A stretch of 64,000 bases of DNA from Salvelinus alpinus (taxonomy: Eukaryota; Chordata; Actinopteri; Salmoniformes; Salmonidae), in the NCBI RefSeq assembly GCF_045679555.1, contig NC_092094.1:36782430-36846429 (forward strand), written 5' to 3'. The stretch's first letter is position 1. The number at the start of each line of letters is the position of its first letter. The translations under genes were made by a program, and so were the position numbers. The notes beneath the pieces were generated by a model. The model saw only the letters and a program-made list of their open reading frames with translations, made no database searches and had not been told where the DNA came from. Of this stretch, positions 51,739 through 62,734 are shown piece after piece.

Positions 51739-52995
51739 GGTCCAAGCTTTCCTTTTCTGTTCACTAGAAATAGTCTGTATCCCTCCAAGCCCAGAGCCCA
51801 AAAAGCCCAAAAATATGGCTATGAAAATCATCAACAACATAGTTCATGTCCAGCGCTCATCGGTGCCCTTCTTGCACACGGCCTGAGCTTCTTTATTTTC
51901 TTTCTGCGTTTCCTCTCCATCTTTAAAGTCCAGTGTGTTGATCCTTCAGCCAGGCAACTAATCGGGGATCCATTTTCACACACAGAGGAGATCCACAGAG
52001 GCAGATGAGGACGGTGGTTGTGTAGTCTAGGGAGTTCCCCTGCAGATCTTTTCTTCAAATACCTGGAATGAAATGGAAGACACATTGTCATATTAACAGG
52101 ACATAATAAAATCTAATGCACACATATGCTTCAGAAACTTCATGCTTTCCGTTCCCCAATCAAATCAATCTATACTGAACAAAAATATAAACGCAACATG
52201 TAAAGTGTTGGTTTCATGTTTCATGAGCTGAAATAAAAGATCCCAGCAATTGTCCGTACTCACAAAAAAAAGCTTATTTCTCTCAAATTTTGGGCATAAA
52301 TTTGTTAACATCCCTCTTAGTGAGCATTTTTCCTTCGCTAAAATAATCCATCCACCTGACAGGTGTGGCAAGTCAAGAAGCTGATTAAACAGCATAAAAA
52401 CGAAATAGAAATGTTTTTCTAAAACTTTAAATAAATACAAGTAAAATGGATCTGAAAACTAAACTGAAACTAATAGAAATAAAAACGAATATATAAAGGG
52501 AGTGGCTGCGGTTCCGTATTTTCTGGAAACTCAATTTGCCTGGCTAAAGATTTATGCGCATGTGCAGGATCTTTTTTTCCTTAGCTGCTGCCGACGTAGC
52601 TGTTGCTCAGTACTCAGCTGCTGCTTTGCACTCCTTGATCGGTGATGAATGCCTTTGTCTGGTGTAGCCTACAAATTTAATGTTATACACAAAAGGACAT
52701 GGTCGACATGTTTGAACTATTGCATTCCATGCCTCAGTAGGCTATTAAGCAGAAGCGTGATTTCATGTTATTTTATCAGGTGGGGAGTTGAGGCGTTCGC
52801 ATGCTTCCCAGCCGAAAAAGTTCGGTAGAGTTCGTGCATATATTATGACGATATTTTGTGGTGTTTTGGACTTCATTGTTTTTTATGGTAGTTCGGGCAC
52901 ACAACATTATCCCATCCCTAAAAATCTACTGTTTTTCTGCAAACTCACAGGTCCTGTGATTAGTGGTGGGTAGTTGACTCCAACAGAATTGATTC
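51739..52995. other. MBTPS1 5' region, no further gene recognised
   Basis: Probably holds the 5' untranslated exon(s). An acceptor-like GGGATACAG lies about 35 bases before the first coding ATG. No CpG-rich promoter could be defined by eye. Confidence 0.4.
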
Positions 52996-53715
52996 CTCTA
53001 TTCCTTGCCCGTCGACTCCCATTATGGATGTCAAGATAGCGGAATTTTTACAACGGCGGAAACTATTCTCCGTAGACTACTTGAAGAAAACAAACTCTTG
53101 CGTCTTTCACAGCAAAGAAAGAGCAAGCTAGCTAGCGAGCGAGGTACACAAAAAAAATTAGCAAACTAGAATGCTATTTGGCCCTAAACAGAGAGTACAC
53201 GGTGGCAGAATAGCTGACCACTGTGATTGAACCAAAATTACTTTAACTATTTGCGCATCGTTACAACACTGTATACAGACATAATGTAACATTTGAAATG
53301 TCTCTATTCCTTTGGAACATTTGTGAGTGTAATGTTTACTGTTCATTTATATTGTTTATTTCACTTTTGTTTATTGTCCATTAAACTTGCTTTGGCAACA
53401 TAAACATATGTTTCCCATGCCAATAAAGCCCCTTAAATTTAAATTGAGATGGGAGGGGCACAGCTAAGCATACTGTAGGTAGGCATGTCGGCAGACAGAA
53501 CTGTGCATCGGTAATCAAAAGATGTAGGCTATCGCAATGCTGTATTTTGCAATTTCTTGGCTTGCAATGTCACTAAAGTAGGGGCTATCAATTAGTAGGC
53601 TGAGCTATTCTACACAACAGACCAAAGACCAAGACACACACTAGCGTTTTTTCACAGTGAAGAGAAAGAGGAGCAGGCGAGGGAGAAAATCGGGGCAGGC
53701 AGAGACAGAACCGGT
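52985..53715 (-). repeat. Inverted copy of the 59075-59470 repeat, carrying a LINE tail
   Basis: The parts 52985-53140 and 53500-53610 match 59470-59310 and 59230-59075 in reverse complement; for example, AAACTCTTGCGTCTTTCACA occurs here. A LINE tail at 53170-53450 interrupts this copy. Confidence 0.75.
53170..53450 (+). mobile_element. LINE 3' tail fragment
   Basis: Ends with CATATGTTTCCCATGCCAATAAAGCC and then AT-rich sequence. The same tail occurs at about 31075-31156. Non-coding. Confidence 0.6.
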
Positions 53716-54001
53716 ACGCATAGGCTTTGTAATCTGTATCTAGCAATGACCCGTAAATTCACAAAAAGTATATATTAGTCTAACAATGAGTATGGCTGCT
53801 ATTCTTCATAATGCCAGTAAATTGAAGTTGAACATAGCCAAAGAATAATTTTTATTAAGCCTAAATGTGCAATAAATAGTATTGCCTATATCTTATTTAA
53901 TGAAACCCTGGCTGGCTGTTGACGAGCGGATAAGAGTGTAAAAGGTTGCGTCAATCAAATCTGGTATCAGGATAAAATGTGATTCAGAGTCACCGAATAT
54001 A

Positions 54002-54644
54002 CACTGCTCAAAAAAATAAAGGGAACACTTAAACAACACAATGTAACTCCAAGTCAATCACACTTCTGTGAAATCAAACTGTCCACTTAGGAAGCAACAC
54101 TGATTGACAATAAATTTCACATGCTGTTGTGCAAATGGAATAGACAAAAGGTGGAAATTATAGGCAATTAGCAAGACACCCCCAATAAAGGAGTGATTCT
54201 GCAGGTGGTGACCACAGACCACTTCTCAGTTCCTATGCTTCCTGGCTGATGTTTTGGTCACTTTTGAATGCTGGCGGTGCTTTCACTCTAGTGGTAGCAT
54301 GAGACGGAGTCTACAACCCACACAAGTGGCTCAGGTAGTGCAGCTCATCCAGGACGGCACATCAATGCGATCTGTGGCAAGAAGGTTTGCTGTGTCTGTC
54401 AGCGTAGTGTCCAGAGCATGGAGGCGCTACCAGGAGACAGGCCAGTACATCAGGAGACGTGGAGGAGGCCGTAGGAGGGCAACAACCCAGCAGCAGGACC
54501 GCTACCTCCGCCTTTGTGCAAGGAGGAGCACTGCCAGAGCCCTGCAAAATGACCTCCAGCAGGCCACAAATGTGCATGTGTCTGCTCAAACGGTCAGAAA
54601 CAGACTCCATGAGGGTGGTATGAGGGCCCGACGTCCACAGGTGG
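54002..54644 (+). mobile_element. 5' half of a Tc1-like transposon in the 3' LTR
   Basis: It starts with CACTGCTCAAAAAAATAAAG after TA (54000-54001) and matches the element at 4568 closely. It stops abruptly at ACAGGTGGG, where retroviral interior begins, so the right half and the rest of the LTR were deleted together. The LTR break point (CACCGAATAT) equals 56911-56920 in the other LTR. Confidence 0.9.
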
Positions 54645-54645
54645 G
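54254..54645 (+). pseudogene. Tc1-like transposase, N-terminal fragment
   Basis: About 130 residues open from ATG 54254. It covers the helix-turn-helix DNA-binding region and ends before the DDE domain; the frame then runs into unrelated retroviral sequence. It retains QQATNVHV, which the copy at 4820 lacks, showing that copy suffered a 21-bp loss. Confidence 0.9.
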
Positions 54646-55174
54646 TAATACGGGTAACCCCTCCATTCCCAATAAGGACCCGTATTTGTAATCATGTAAT
54701 CCCAATAAGCACACCCATGCCCATTAAATAGGTACACTGGCACCCTCCTATATACAGGTGTTAAAACCAAACATTTTGGCTCAATTCTCCTGGTTCCACA
54801 AATATCTCAATTTCTTCCCTGCTTATCCAGATTAAGTGATCCTTCATGCTTGGTTAATACAAAATCCTCATCGTCTAAACTATGGGTCAGGTTACCCTCT
54901 TTAGCCTTCTCGGGGGCTCATGGTGTATCAGGAATATGGCTCCCACAATCAGACAGCTCAGAACAACCAGTACTCCTGTAAAGCCCCACCCTCTCCCAGA
55001 GAACACATCATCAGCCAGAGGCCAAGCCACACTTTCACTTCTATGAACGCTCACAGTGGGGAAAGGTCGGGTATAAGGGAATCTTCAGTAGAGAGTTGGC
55101 CCCCAGTACCCTGTTGGTTCTGGTTCTGCTCCTACCCCTGTGATTGTTCGACAGTGTCAGTGTGTCTTACCCTC

Positions 55175-55375
55175 CTACAATGTGTGATATGCCCAGGTAG
55201 TTCTTTCAGCTATTCTCACTGCGAATGCAGTCACCAGGAATACTTGGTATGGCCCCTCCCAACGGGGCTGCATTCCACCTATTCTCCTCATGGACTGGAT
55301 TGCATGAATCACCTTCTCCTGTAATTCACCTGTAGTGCATAAAATCTTGGACATACAGGTTTGGTTAACAAACAA
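55175..55375 (-). pseudogene. Retroviral pol (integrase C-terminal) remnant
   Basis: A short minus-strand frame has the WEGPYQV...AV.IAE...W spacing typical of the integrase C-terminus of gamma-like retroviruses. The rest of pol is absent upstream. Too short and decayed to function. Confidence 0.65.
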
Positions 55376-56838
55376 TTTCTCATTTATTCTATCTGATTAT
55401 ATCTTCTTCTTTGCCTACTTGTTCTGGTCCCTAACTCTGTCATTCTATTTGTTCTATCTGATTAGCTAGAATGTCCTCCATTATTATCCTAGGAAACCAA
55501 CTCTAGGGATAATATCTTGACCTAATATTTCAGTTACCATACTCGTGTCCGCCAAGTAAGTTGGGAACGCTATATATTTTTATTTATTTATTATTATTAA
55601 CTAATAGGCCACACCACAAAGTGCCCTATTCCATCCCCCTTTTGATACATGGCTCCGCCCTTGTATCAATACTGGCGCAAATCTAACAATTCTCTGTCAA
55701 GTGTTTTATCTACTTTAAGAGTTATCTGTGCTGCTTTGTATGGTCTCCTTTTTTATTTCACAGGCCCTAGTCAATGCTACTATTTCAGTCTGTTGTGCTA
55801 AACTTTCTCCTCTCTGCTCTCAAACCTTCAAGGTCTCAGCAGTGCGGGGAGGGCCCCTCTATCTGCCCTTTCCCCTATCTATCTGTAGCTCTGTCTCATA
55901 ACAGTCAGTAACAACTATGTGTTGTTTCCAAACATTAACTGAGTGTCTCACTGTTATGCTTTATCTTAACTCATGGAATTAAAAACAAATGTCTATGGTG
56001 GCAATTTCTAAAGTCCTTACATAGGTTAAATAAGGTTATCTCGATCCTATCAATAATCCTGAATCACCACAGATGTCATATATCCTTGTCATCTTTCTAC
56101 TATTTAAATACAAATCTCCACATGAATTGATAAAGCCAAAATACTGCTAAACATAGCATATGTTTTCTGTACTAATGAAATCTCTCCTTCGGGAGTCCAC
56201 TGTATTTTATCTAACAATAACCTGGGTTAATCTTAAATCAGTCTCATCAATAATTTAATATATGTTGCATAGTATGGGATCCATTATCTACAGTAATTTA
56301 CCATCCCTAAGAACTGCAAAATTTTTATTTTCATAATTAAATTGAATGCTTATAAAATCACTATGTTTCTACCTTCATCTTTTTTCCTGCCCTGTTGGTT
56401 TAAAATATGTCCTAAATACTTAACATGAGTCTATCTTTTTTTTTCACTGTTGTATTAATCCCCACCGTCACTCATGCTTTTGGACATATAGCCCATTGGG
56501 CATCTCACCCTTATTCATACACGCTTGGCATCTCACCCAGTACATCACATTTGTTCGTTATATCATAGAATACCTGGCCAGTCAAAATTGCATTCACCAC
56601 CATATATTCCTTATGATCATTTACCAATATAAACTAATAAAATGTGGTTACTTACATCAAACAGGTATCTCACAAAATAAATTTGGATAATGCCAATGTG
56701 CAGATCTTTAGTTATTTGCAATTGGTATCTGCTTACCTTTTCTTTTCTTTTTGACCGGTCTTTTTTGTGAGAAACACCGTTCGACAACAGTAATGGTCAA
56801 TTTGCTGGCACGCCAATGTCCAGCGAAGTCCTTTACCA

Positions 56839-56856
56839 GATCACGTCGGGTCACCA
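56839..56856 (-). promoter_or_regulatory. Retroviral primer-binding site
   Basis: An 18-base site beginning TGGTGACCC on the minus strand abuts the LTR end without a gap, as expected for tRNA-primed reverse transcription. The tRNA species is not assigned. Confidence 0.65.
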
Positions 56857-57218
56857 TGTAAAAGGTTGTGTCAATCAAACCTGGTATCAGGATAAAATGT
56901 GATTCAGAGTCACCGAATATACTTTATTTATATTTATTTAACACAAGTGATAAATGGTAAATGCAATTTTCGTATATACGGGTTCACTGTATCACCACGC
57001 AGGGTAAAGCAGAGAACTGGCTGAAATAGTACAGACATCTTCTTTTATACTGTGACAGAGGTAGTTCCAACTTTAGAGTTGGCCTGTCACAGTAGAGGCT
57101 TAGTGTGGTTTAAACTTGCTAGCCTATCGGTGGTGCCCAGGCTGGTCCCAGCCCCACAGCACTCAGGATTCAGATGTCCGGAATGGTGTTTGTGAAGATT
57201 GAGCTGAGTTGTCGGTTT

Positions 57219-57325
57219 CTACACATTCCTCAGTTCCTGTTTTCTTGTTATTCAGCATTTTTCCTACACATTCCTCATGTCCTGTTTTCTTGTTATTCAG
57301 CATTTTTCCTACACATTCCTCAACC
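57219..57325. repeat. 45-bp direct repeats in the LTR (about 2.3 copies)
   Basis: CTACACATTCCTCA recurs at 57219, 57264 and 57309 with nearly identical spacers. In the minus-strand LTR this falls in the U3 part, where enhancer-like repeats are common; that role is inferred. Confidence 0.85.
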
Positions 57326-57354
57326 TTGTGGTTTGCACAGTCGACACCCTAGAT

Positions 57355-57547
57355 CAGGGGTGTCAAACTCATTCCACGGAGGGCCTAGTGTCTGCAGGTT
57401 TTTGTTTTTTCCTTTCAATAAAGCCCTAGACAACCAGGTGTGGGGAGTTCCTAACTAATTAGTGATGTTAATTCATCAATCAAGTACAAGGGAGGAGCGA
57501 AAACCCGCAGACACTCGGCCCCCCGTGGAATGAGTTTGACACCTGTG
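57355..57547. mobile_element. hAT-type MITE (193 bp) with 8-bp target duplication
   Basis: Termini CAGGGGTGTCAAACTCATTC and the complement of GAATGAGTTTGACACCTGTG bound the element. CCCTAGAT is duplicated perfectly at 57347-57354 and 57548-57555. Confidence 0.95.
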
Positions 57548-57662
57548 CCCTAGATTAACAACAGCTTTTCTGCAGTCACGCTATGTTTTGTGATTAACAT
57601 GTCCTATTTCTATAAGGCATATATTTTTGTTAAAAAGAGAACAAAACCATCCTTCACAAGAG

Positions 57663-58140
57663 GCAATCCGTAATTTAGATTAAGACATCAATGAGCGAGC
57701 TAGGACGGAGTCAATATAACTATTTGTTCAGCACATTTGAAATGTACAGCGACACATGGGCCGTTCTTACAGTATTCTCTCTGTACACCAACTCAGAACC
57801 ATAGGATAAATAAAGGGGCATATAAGCAGACAATGAAAGCTCTTACACTATTCAATGATTACATTTCTCTAAAACAGGCTATATGTGACCAAATTATTAG
57901 GGTGATGCACATGGGCTACTAACAGCTTACTACACAACATACACTTAGTATTACTTTCTTAGCTACAGACAGTATACATATCTCCCGGGCATATTACATA
58001 ATTTATGCAGCAGCATACAGGGCATTTTTGGACTCACCTTGTTGGGATGTGCTCACTTGAACAGGAAGGTGGCGTGGCGGTCCTCCGTGGGCAAATTTTG
58101 TCATCAAACTTGGTCAAAGTCGGCATTCTCTAGATTTATG
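57663..58140. other. No gene seen
   Basis: Flank of the retrovirus insertion; short ORFs only. Confidence 0.5.
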
Positions 58141-58378
58141 GTGCTTTCAAAACAACTGGGAACTCTGAAAAAAACAAGGTCGAATCATGATGACGTCAGT
58201 GATCTTCAGGTTGGAGCTCTAGAAAGAGGCCAGAGTTCCTGACTTGCAATTCCTAGTTGGATGACCGTTCAAAACTTATTTTCCCAGTCGGAGCTCTTTT
58301 TTTCGAGTTCCCAGTTGTTTTGAACTCACTAAAATCAGATTTCCCAGTTCGTGGTTTCCAGTTGTTTTGAGCACGGCA
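58141..58378. repeat. MITE with CAAAACAACTGG termini
   Basis: GCTTTCAAAACAACTGGGAA at the left pairs with the complement of CCAGTTGTTTTGAGCACG at the right. Further copies of the CAGTTGTTTTGA word lie inside it. Confidence 0.7.
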
Positions 58379-58779
58379 TGCTGGAATGACAGCATGGCCA
58401 ATGTTGAATGTTTATCCTTTTAAGCTTGGAAAAGAGACCCTTAAACTGAGACTTGGGACCACACCCACTCCACTGAATAGCAGGCTAGTGATTGCTTTGC
58501 AATGCTTGCAGTTAGCCACTGATTCCTTCCAAACTACTCATTGTTGAATTTGCAATTTCCAACTTGTGTAATGTTTATGTCCAATGGCCGATGAGCACCG
58601 ATACGTTTTATCTATAATTATTTATCTTCATATGACAAGGATTGTAAAGGATGTCAGTAGATTGTCGACTTGATTCATGATAATGACTGCTAGCTTGCTA
58701 GCTAATATTTTGAAAGCATGATGTTGACAATCAAAGCTACTGTAGATATGATTTGATGTCATTTTATCTTTGGCCAATT

Positions 58780-59470
58780 ACCTTGAGCCTTCTTGGATGG
58801 GCACTTCTAATGTAACTATTTGGCAGCACCCAAGGAGCTTGAATTTTCTAGCTCTCCCCATCGATTTTGCACTGACATAGTGTCTCCATAAGTGAGAACA
58901 CTGAGCCAATCACGGCGCAACTAGAGAACATTACCACCCTTACGCTCCTTATTTTCCGCTGGCTGCCCCACCACCACAGAAAGCCCTGAGCTAGGCTGAA
59001 ACACCTGCATTTTGGAGTTGCATTACTCAAGAAAGCAAAAAAGAGACCATGTTTGTATGCAGCTTTATTAACTCAATTAATGTTTTTATTCGGTCTTGTG
59101 TGTAGAATAACTCAGCATACTCATTGATAGCCCCTACTTTACTGAATTGGCGCAAGTAATTAAAATACCAGAAATTGCGAAATACAGCATTGCGATAGAC
59201 TAACTATTTTTGATTACCGATGCAAGGTTTTGACTGTCTACCTGGTGGCCGATATGCCTACCTATGCCTGGCTGTGACCTTCCCATCTCTCTCCCCCTAG
59301 CCCGGTCTTTCTTTGCTGTGAAAGACGCAAGAGTTTGTGTTCTTGAAGTAGGCTACAGAAAATAGTTCCCTCCGTTGCAAAAAAATACTGAATCTTAGGA
59401 GTCGACGCCGTGATTCGACAGGTAAGGAGTAGAGGAATCGATTTGAGTCGACTCCCCATTACTAATTATA
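58780..59470. repeat. Interspersed repeat, partner of the 52985-53715 copy
   Basis: The part 59075-59470 is the reverse complement of segments in 52985-53715. No coding content recognised. Confidence 0.7.
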
Positions 59471-60135
59471 CTTCACTCCAGCTGCAATCTTTTTTCGTAA
59501 GGGGACAGGGTAGTGGGCTTGATTCCCGGGACCATCCATAAAATGTATGCACGTATGACTAAGTCGTTTTTAATAAAAGTGTCTGCTAAATGAGATATTG
59601 TTGTGATTATATTATCTACATAGCATACCGCTACCACGTTCAGATAGCTAACCATCATCATTCAGCAGCAACAGACGCCTCTACGCCAGGCTACGACATT
59701 AGCTATCTAGCCCTGCCTTCTGGATGGGATGCAGATTGCACTTTAGCTTCTTCATGAGGTTTAACGGCGGTTAGCATCCAATTTGTTGCATTACCAAACT
59801 CCCTTGTACTTTACTTGAAATAGAAAAATGTACTAAATAAATACCCTACCATCTAACACTATACTCACAAATTTCAAAACTATATAAAATAAATAAACAC
59901 CCCCCTACTCCACTAATTAAATGTATTTATTCCTACCTCATGCCATCACCCTAAAGGGATTGGACATCACCACTCAACACATCCTGTAACTCTCCTGCTG
60001 TCAAGTCTTGCACACCCAAATACATCTCTGCATCTGCCACCACAACCTCAATTTCCCGAGACTTCCGATCCATTCCTGCAGTACCATTAATAACCATTGC
60101 TATAAATGCTAAAAATCCAATCTTACTGAAACTTA
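59471..60135. other. No gene seen
   Basis: AT-rich sequence between repeats; ORFs are short and lack motifs. Confidence 0.5.
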
Positions 60136-61170
60136 TTTAACTTTTTGGCCTATCCCTCTGTACTGGTATATTTCTACTACTCACACCACTCCTCCCTTTT
60201 AACCCATCTTCCTCTACTTTCTTCACTGCCTCAGCATATGACAACTTCTGCTCTACTCTAACCCTGGAAACCTCAACCTGCCTCTCGCACGGGACATTTC
60301 TGATCCCCAGCTCCATGGGCACCCCTACAATTAACACATTCCACTACTTCCCCAATTCTACACATTCCTTTGTCTCATGTCCTTTTGCACATTTCTCACA
60401 CCTTGGACCCTCCCCCCTACACACTGCTGCCACATGCCCATAATCTTGACACCTGTAACATCTTAACGTATTCGGCACATACGCCCGTATTCTATATCCT
60501 AAATTCACTTTATCAGGCAAAGACTCAGCTTCAGAACTCAAAAGAACAGACAATGACTCTTCTGTTCCCACACTCTAGCCACCCTGTCTGCGTTGCATCA
60601 AACGCCGAGCATCACATACACCGGGAATCTTTGCCTTCAACTGGTCAACGTTTATATCTACTGCTACCCCAGTTATCACGCCTTTCATTGGTGCCTTTTC
60701 TTACTTACCCCCATTCGTTTTACTTTAAGCGCATTCTTCCTCTGCCCAACAGAAACACAAACAATTATCACTGGACCACTTCTAGATACCCTCACCGATT
60801 CCACATGACCCAACAGTGAAACCACAAATTAATCAGCCAAAAGGCAAGAATCCAATTTCTCCATAAACTTCACTCCTACTGTCACAGACTCTTCTTCATC
60901 CTGATCCTCTGTGCATACCTCGATCACTTTACCGCACCTACCACCTCCGATACTTCACCGTCATTCACTTCCATTTCTCCTCCTGTCTTCAGCTCCCTCT
61001 GCTTACACTTTCTACCATTCTTCTTTGACAAACCATCTCCATTTTTTTCACAATTTTTATCCGATTCAAGCTCACGCTCCTCTTCCCTCACTCTTTTCCC
61101 CCATTCCTCCTCCGTTTGTCTCGGCATTGCTTTCCACATGCGAATAATTAACACGAAGCATTACCCCATT
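60136..61170 (-). pseudogene. Zinc-knuckle ORF1 of a non-LTR retrotransposon, broken
   Basis: Minus-strand frames run from about 61154 (MPRQTEEEWGKRVREEER) to about 60137 (KLSYAEAVKKVEEDG). In the middle (60344-60571) two CCHC-like knuckles stand together, CYRCQDYGHVAAVC and CEKCAKGHETKEC. This is the RNA-binding layout of gag-like ORF1 proteins of fish LINEs. Frameshifts near 60900, 60570 and 60340 split it. No ORF2 follows. Confidence 0.75.
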
Positions 61171-61392
61171 AGAGGAGCCAGCTTCCCGTCGTCCCAAGAC
61201 TCTCACCACCATAAGCGTGGTAAGAAGTGCTGTATGTATATCGTTTTATAATCTTATTCAACTGAATAACACGACCCAGCTCAACTTTCTTCGGCCTCGA
61301 GTCCAACGCTTCTTCGGATCACTTTGCCACGACAGTCAATCCCTCTCCCCAGTGCCGACCAGGTTGGCTCAATCGGTCATGCAGATTGCACC

Positions 61393-61585
61393 ACATTACA
61401 TTTATTTAACTAGGTAAGTCAGTTAAGAACACATTCTTATTTACAATGACAGCCTAGGAACAGTGGTTTAACTGCCTTGTTCAGGGGCAGAACGACAGAC
61501 TTTTACCATGTCAGCTCGGGGATTCGATCTAGCAACCTTTACGGCTACTGGCCCAATGCTCTAACCACTAGGCTACCTGCCGCAC
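61393..61585 (-). repeat. HpaI-type tRNA-derived SINE
   Basis: On the minus strand it has a tRNA-like head (GGCAGGTAGCCTAGTGGTTAG, 61585-61565) and ends with the ACTTACCTAGTTAAATAAATG tail, a layout typical of salmonid SINEs. Confidence 0.88.
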
Positions 61586-62734
61586 GGGACCACCAAATTA
61601 TTTATTGGCTACATTTAAACTAGTCATCAACACTAGTCTATCAAGTAAACATATTGCACACATCAACTGGTAAATGAGATAAAAGCACAATTTCAGAGGC
61701 TTGGATTTTTAGATGCATTGATCCATCGAGCCATAGTGTTGATATGGAGGATTTCTTAGGGTTACCCAATCTGAAATCATAGCAATGCTGCTCCTTGTTG
61801 TAAAGTCTTTAAAATTCTTAGCTAATTTAATTACCCACATACCAATACCTACCTATGATGAAACATGATAGATCACCATCAATCTTACATTGCAGCAAAC
61901 CCCTTTTAGTCATATTTGTGGAATGTTTTACTAGGACTGTCAAACAAAAAATCTATAGGGCTCACACATGGGAGACCACAATGATGCCGACTCGATGAAA
62001 ACACAGGGAAATCTGACAAAGCATGAGACACACTCGGTGTGAATAAGGGTGCGTTTCTTCACTTTGGTATGAACATATGGCTGATACTTGCTTAGATTGT
62101 TGCAATAAACTATCACGAAGACTGATCATTGCTGAAAACTTATTTAAATTACTATTAAAAAAAAAGTAGTCAGGTTCGAGTTTATTTGGCACATTTGCAT
62201 AAAACATGACTCATTGAACCAGTTCACCATTAGTTAATGTAGAATAATCAATATGTTGTTATCACTCATTTAAACACACAAATTAACAAGAATATTCAAA
62301 ATCATAAAAACAATTGTACTCAGAAGACAGTGTTGAATTGGCTACTTCAGAAAACGGTCAACAACATTTATACATGTATAGTACATATAGAAAAGGTGAA
62401 AGGAAACACTTTAGGAAAGATTTTCACATTCTGCAAAATCGCTTGCAAATACTATTGAGTTATTCATTGACCTGGCACACATTGCACACTTTATACAATT
62501 AAGTGTTTTATTTTTAAACCTTTGCTTCATTTCAACATGTTTTTTAAATTCTCTTTTGGTCCAGCAATTGTGTTTTTGTGATGTACAGGGAATTTAGAAT
62601 CTCAAATGTGCATTAAAACCAAACCTTTGTTAAAAATAAATGTAAGACAGTGGTGTTCCAAAAACCAAATCAACAAGTTACTGAAACCATGGCATTATTA
62701 GTTCTGTGGGGTGGAAATGCATGTTACAGATGTA
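61586..62734. other. No gene or recognised repeat seen
   Basis: AT-rich, short ORFs only. Confidence 0.5.

Larger units (their letters stand above)
53937..57658 (-). mobile_element. Endogenous retrovirus remnant
   Basis: Minus-strand provirus flanked by a 4-bp target duplication AGAG (53933-53936 and 57659-57662), with TGT...ACA ends. The 5' LTR is at 56857-57658 and is followed by an adjacent primer-binding site. Only 64 bp of the 3' LTR remain (53937-54000); it is cut by a Tc1 insertion. About 2.2 kb of heavily decayed interior remains (54645-56838). Most of gag, pol and env is missing or unreadable. Not capable of making virus. Confidence 0.8.
56857..57658 (-). repeat. 5' LTR of the retrovirus, with a MITE inserted
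   Basis: 802 bp with TG...CA borders; about 601 bp without the hAT MITE and its duplicated target. Its first 64 bases differ from the 3' LTR stub at two positions. It holds 45-bp direct repeats (57219-57325). Confidence 0.75.
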
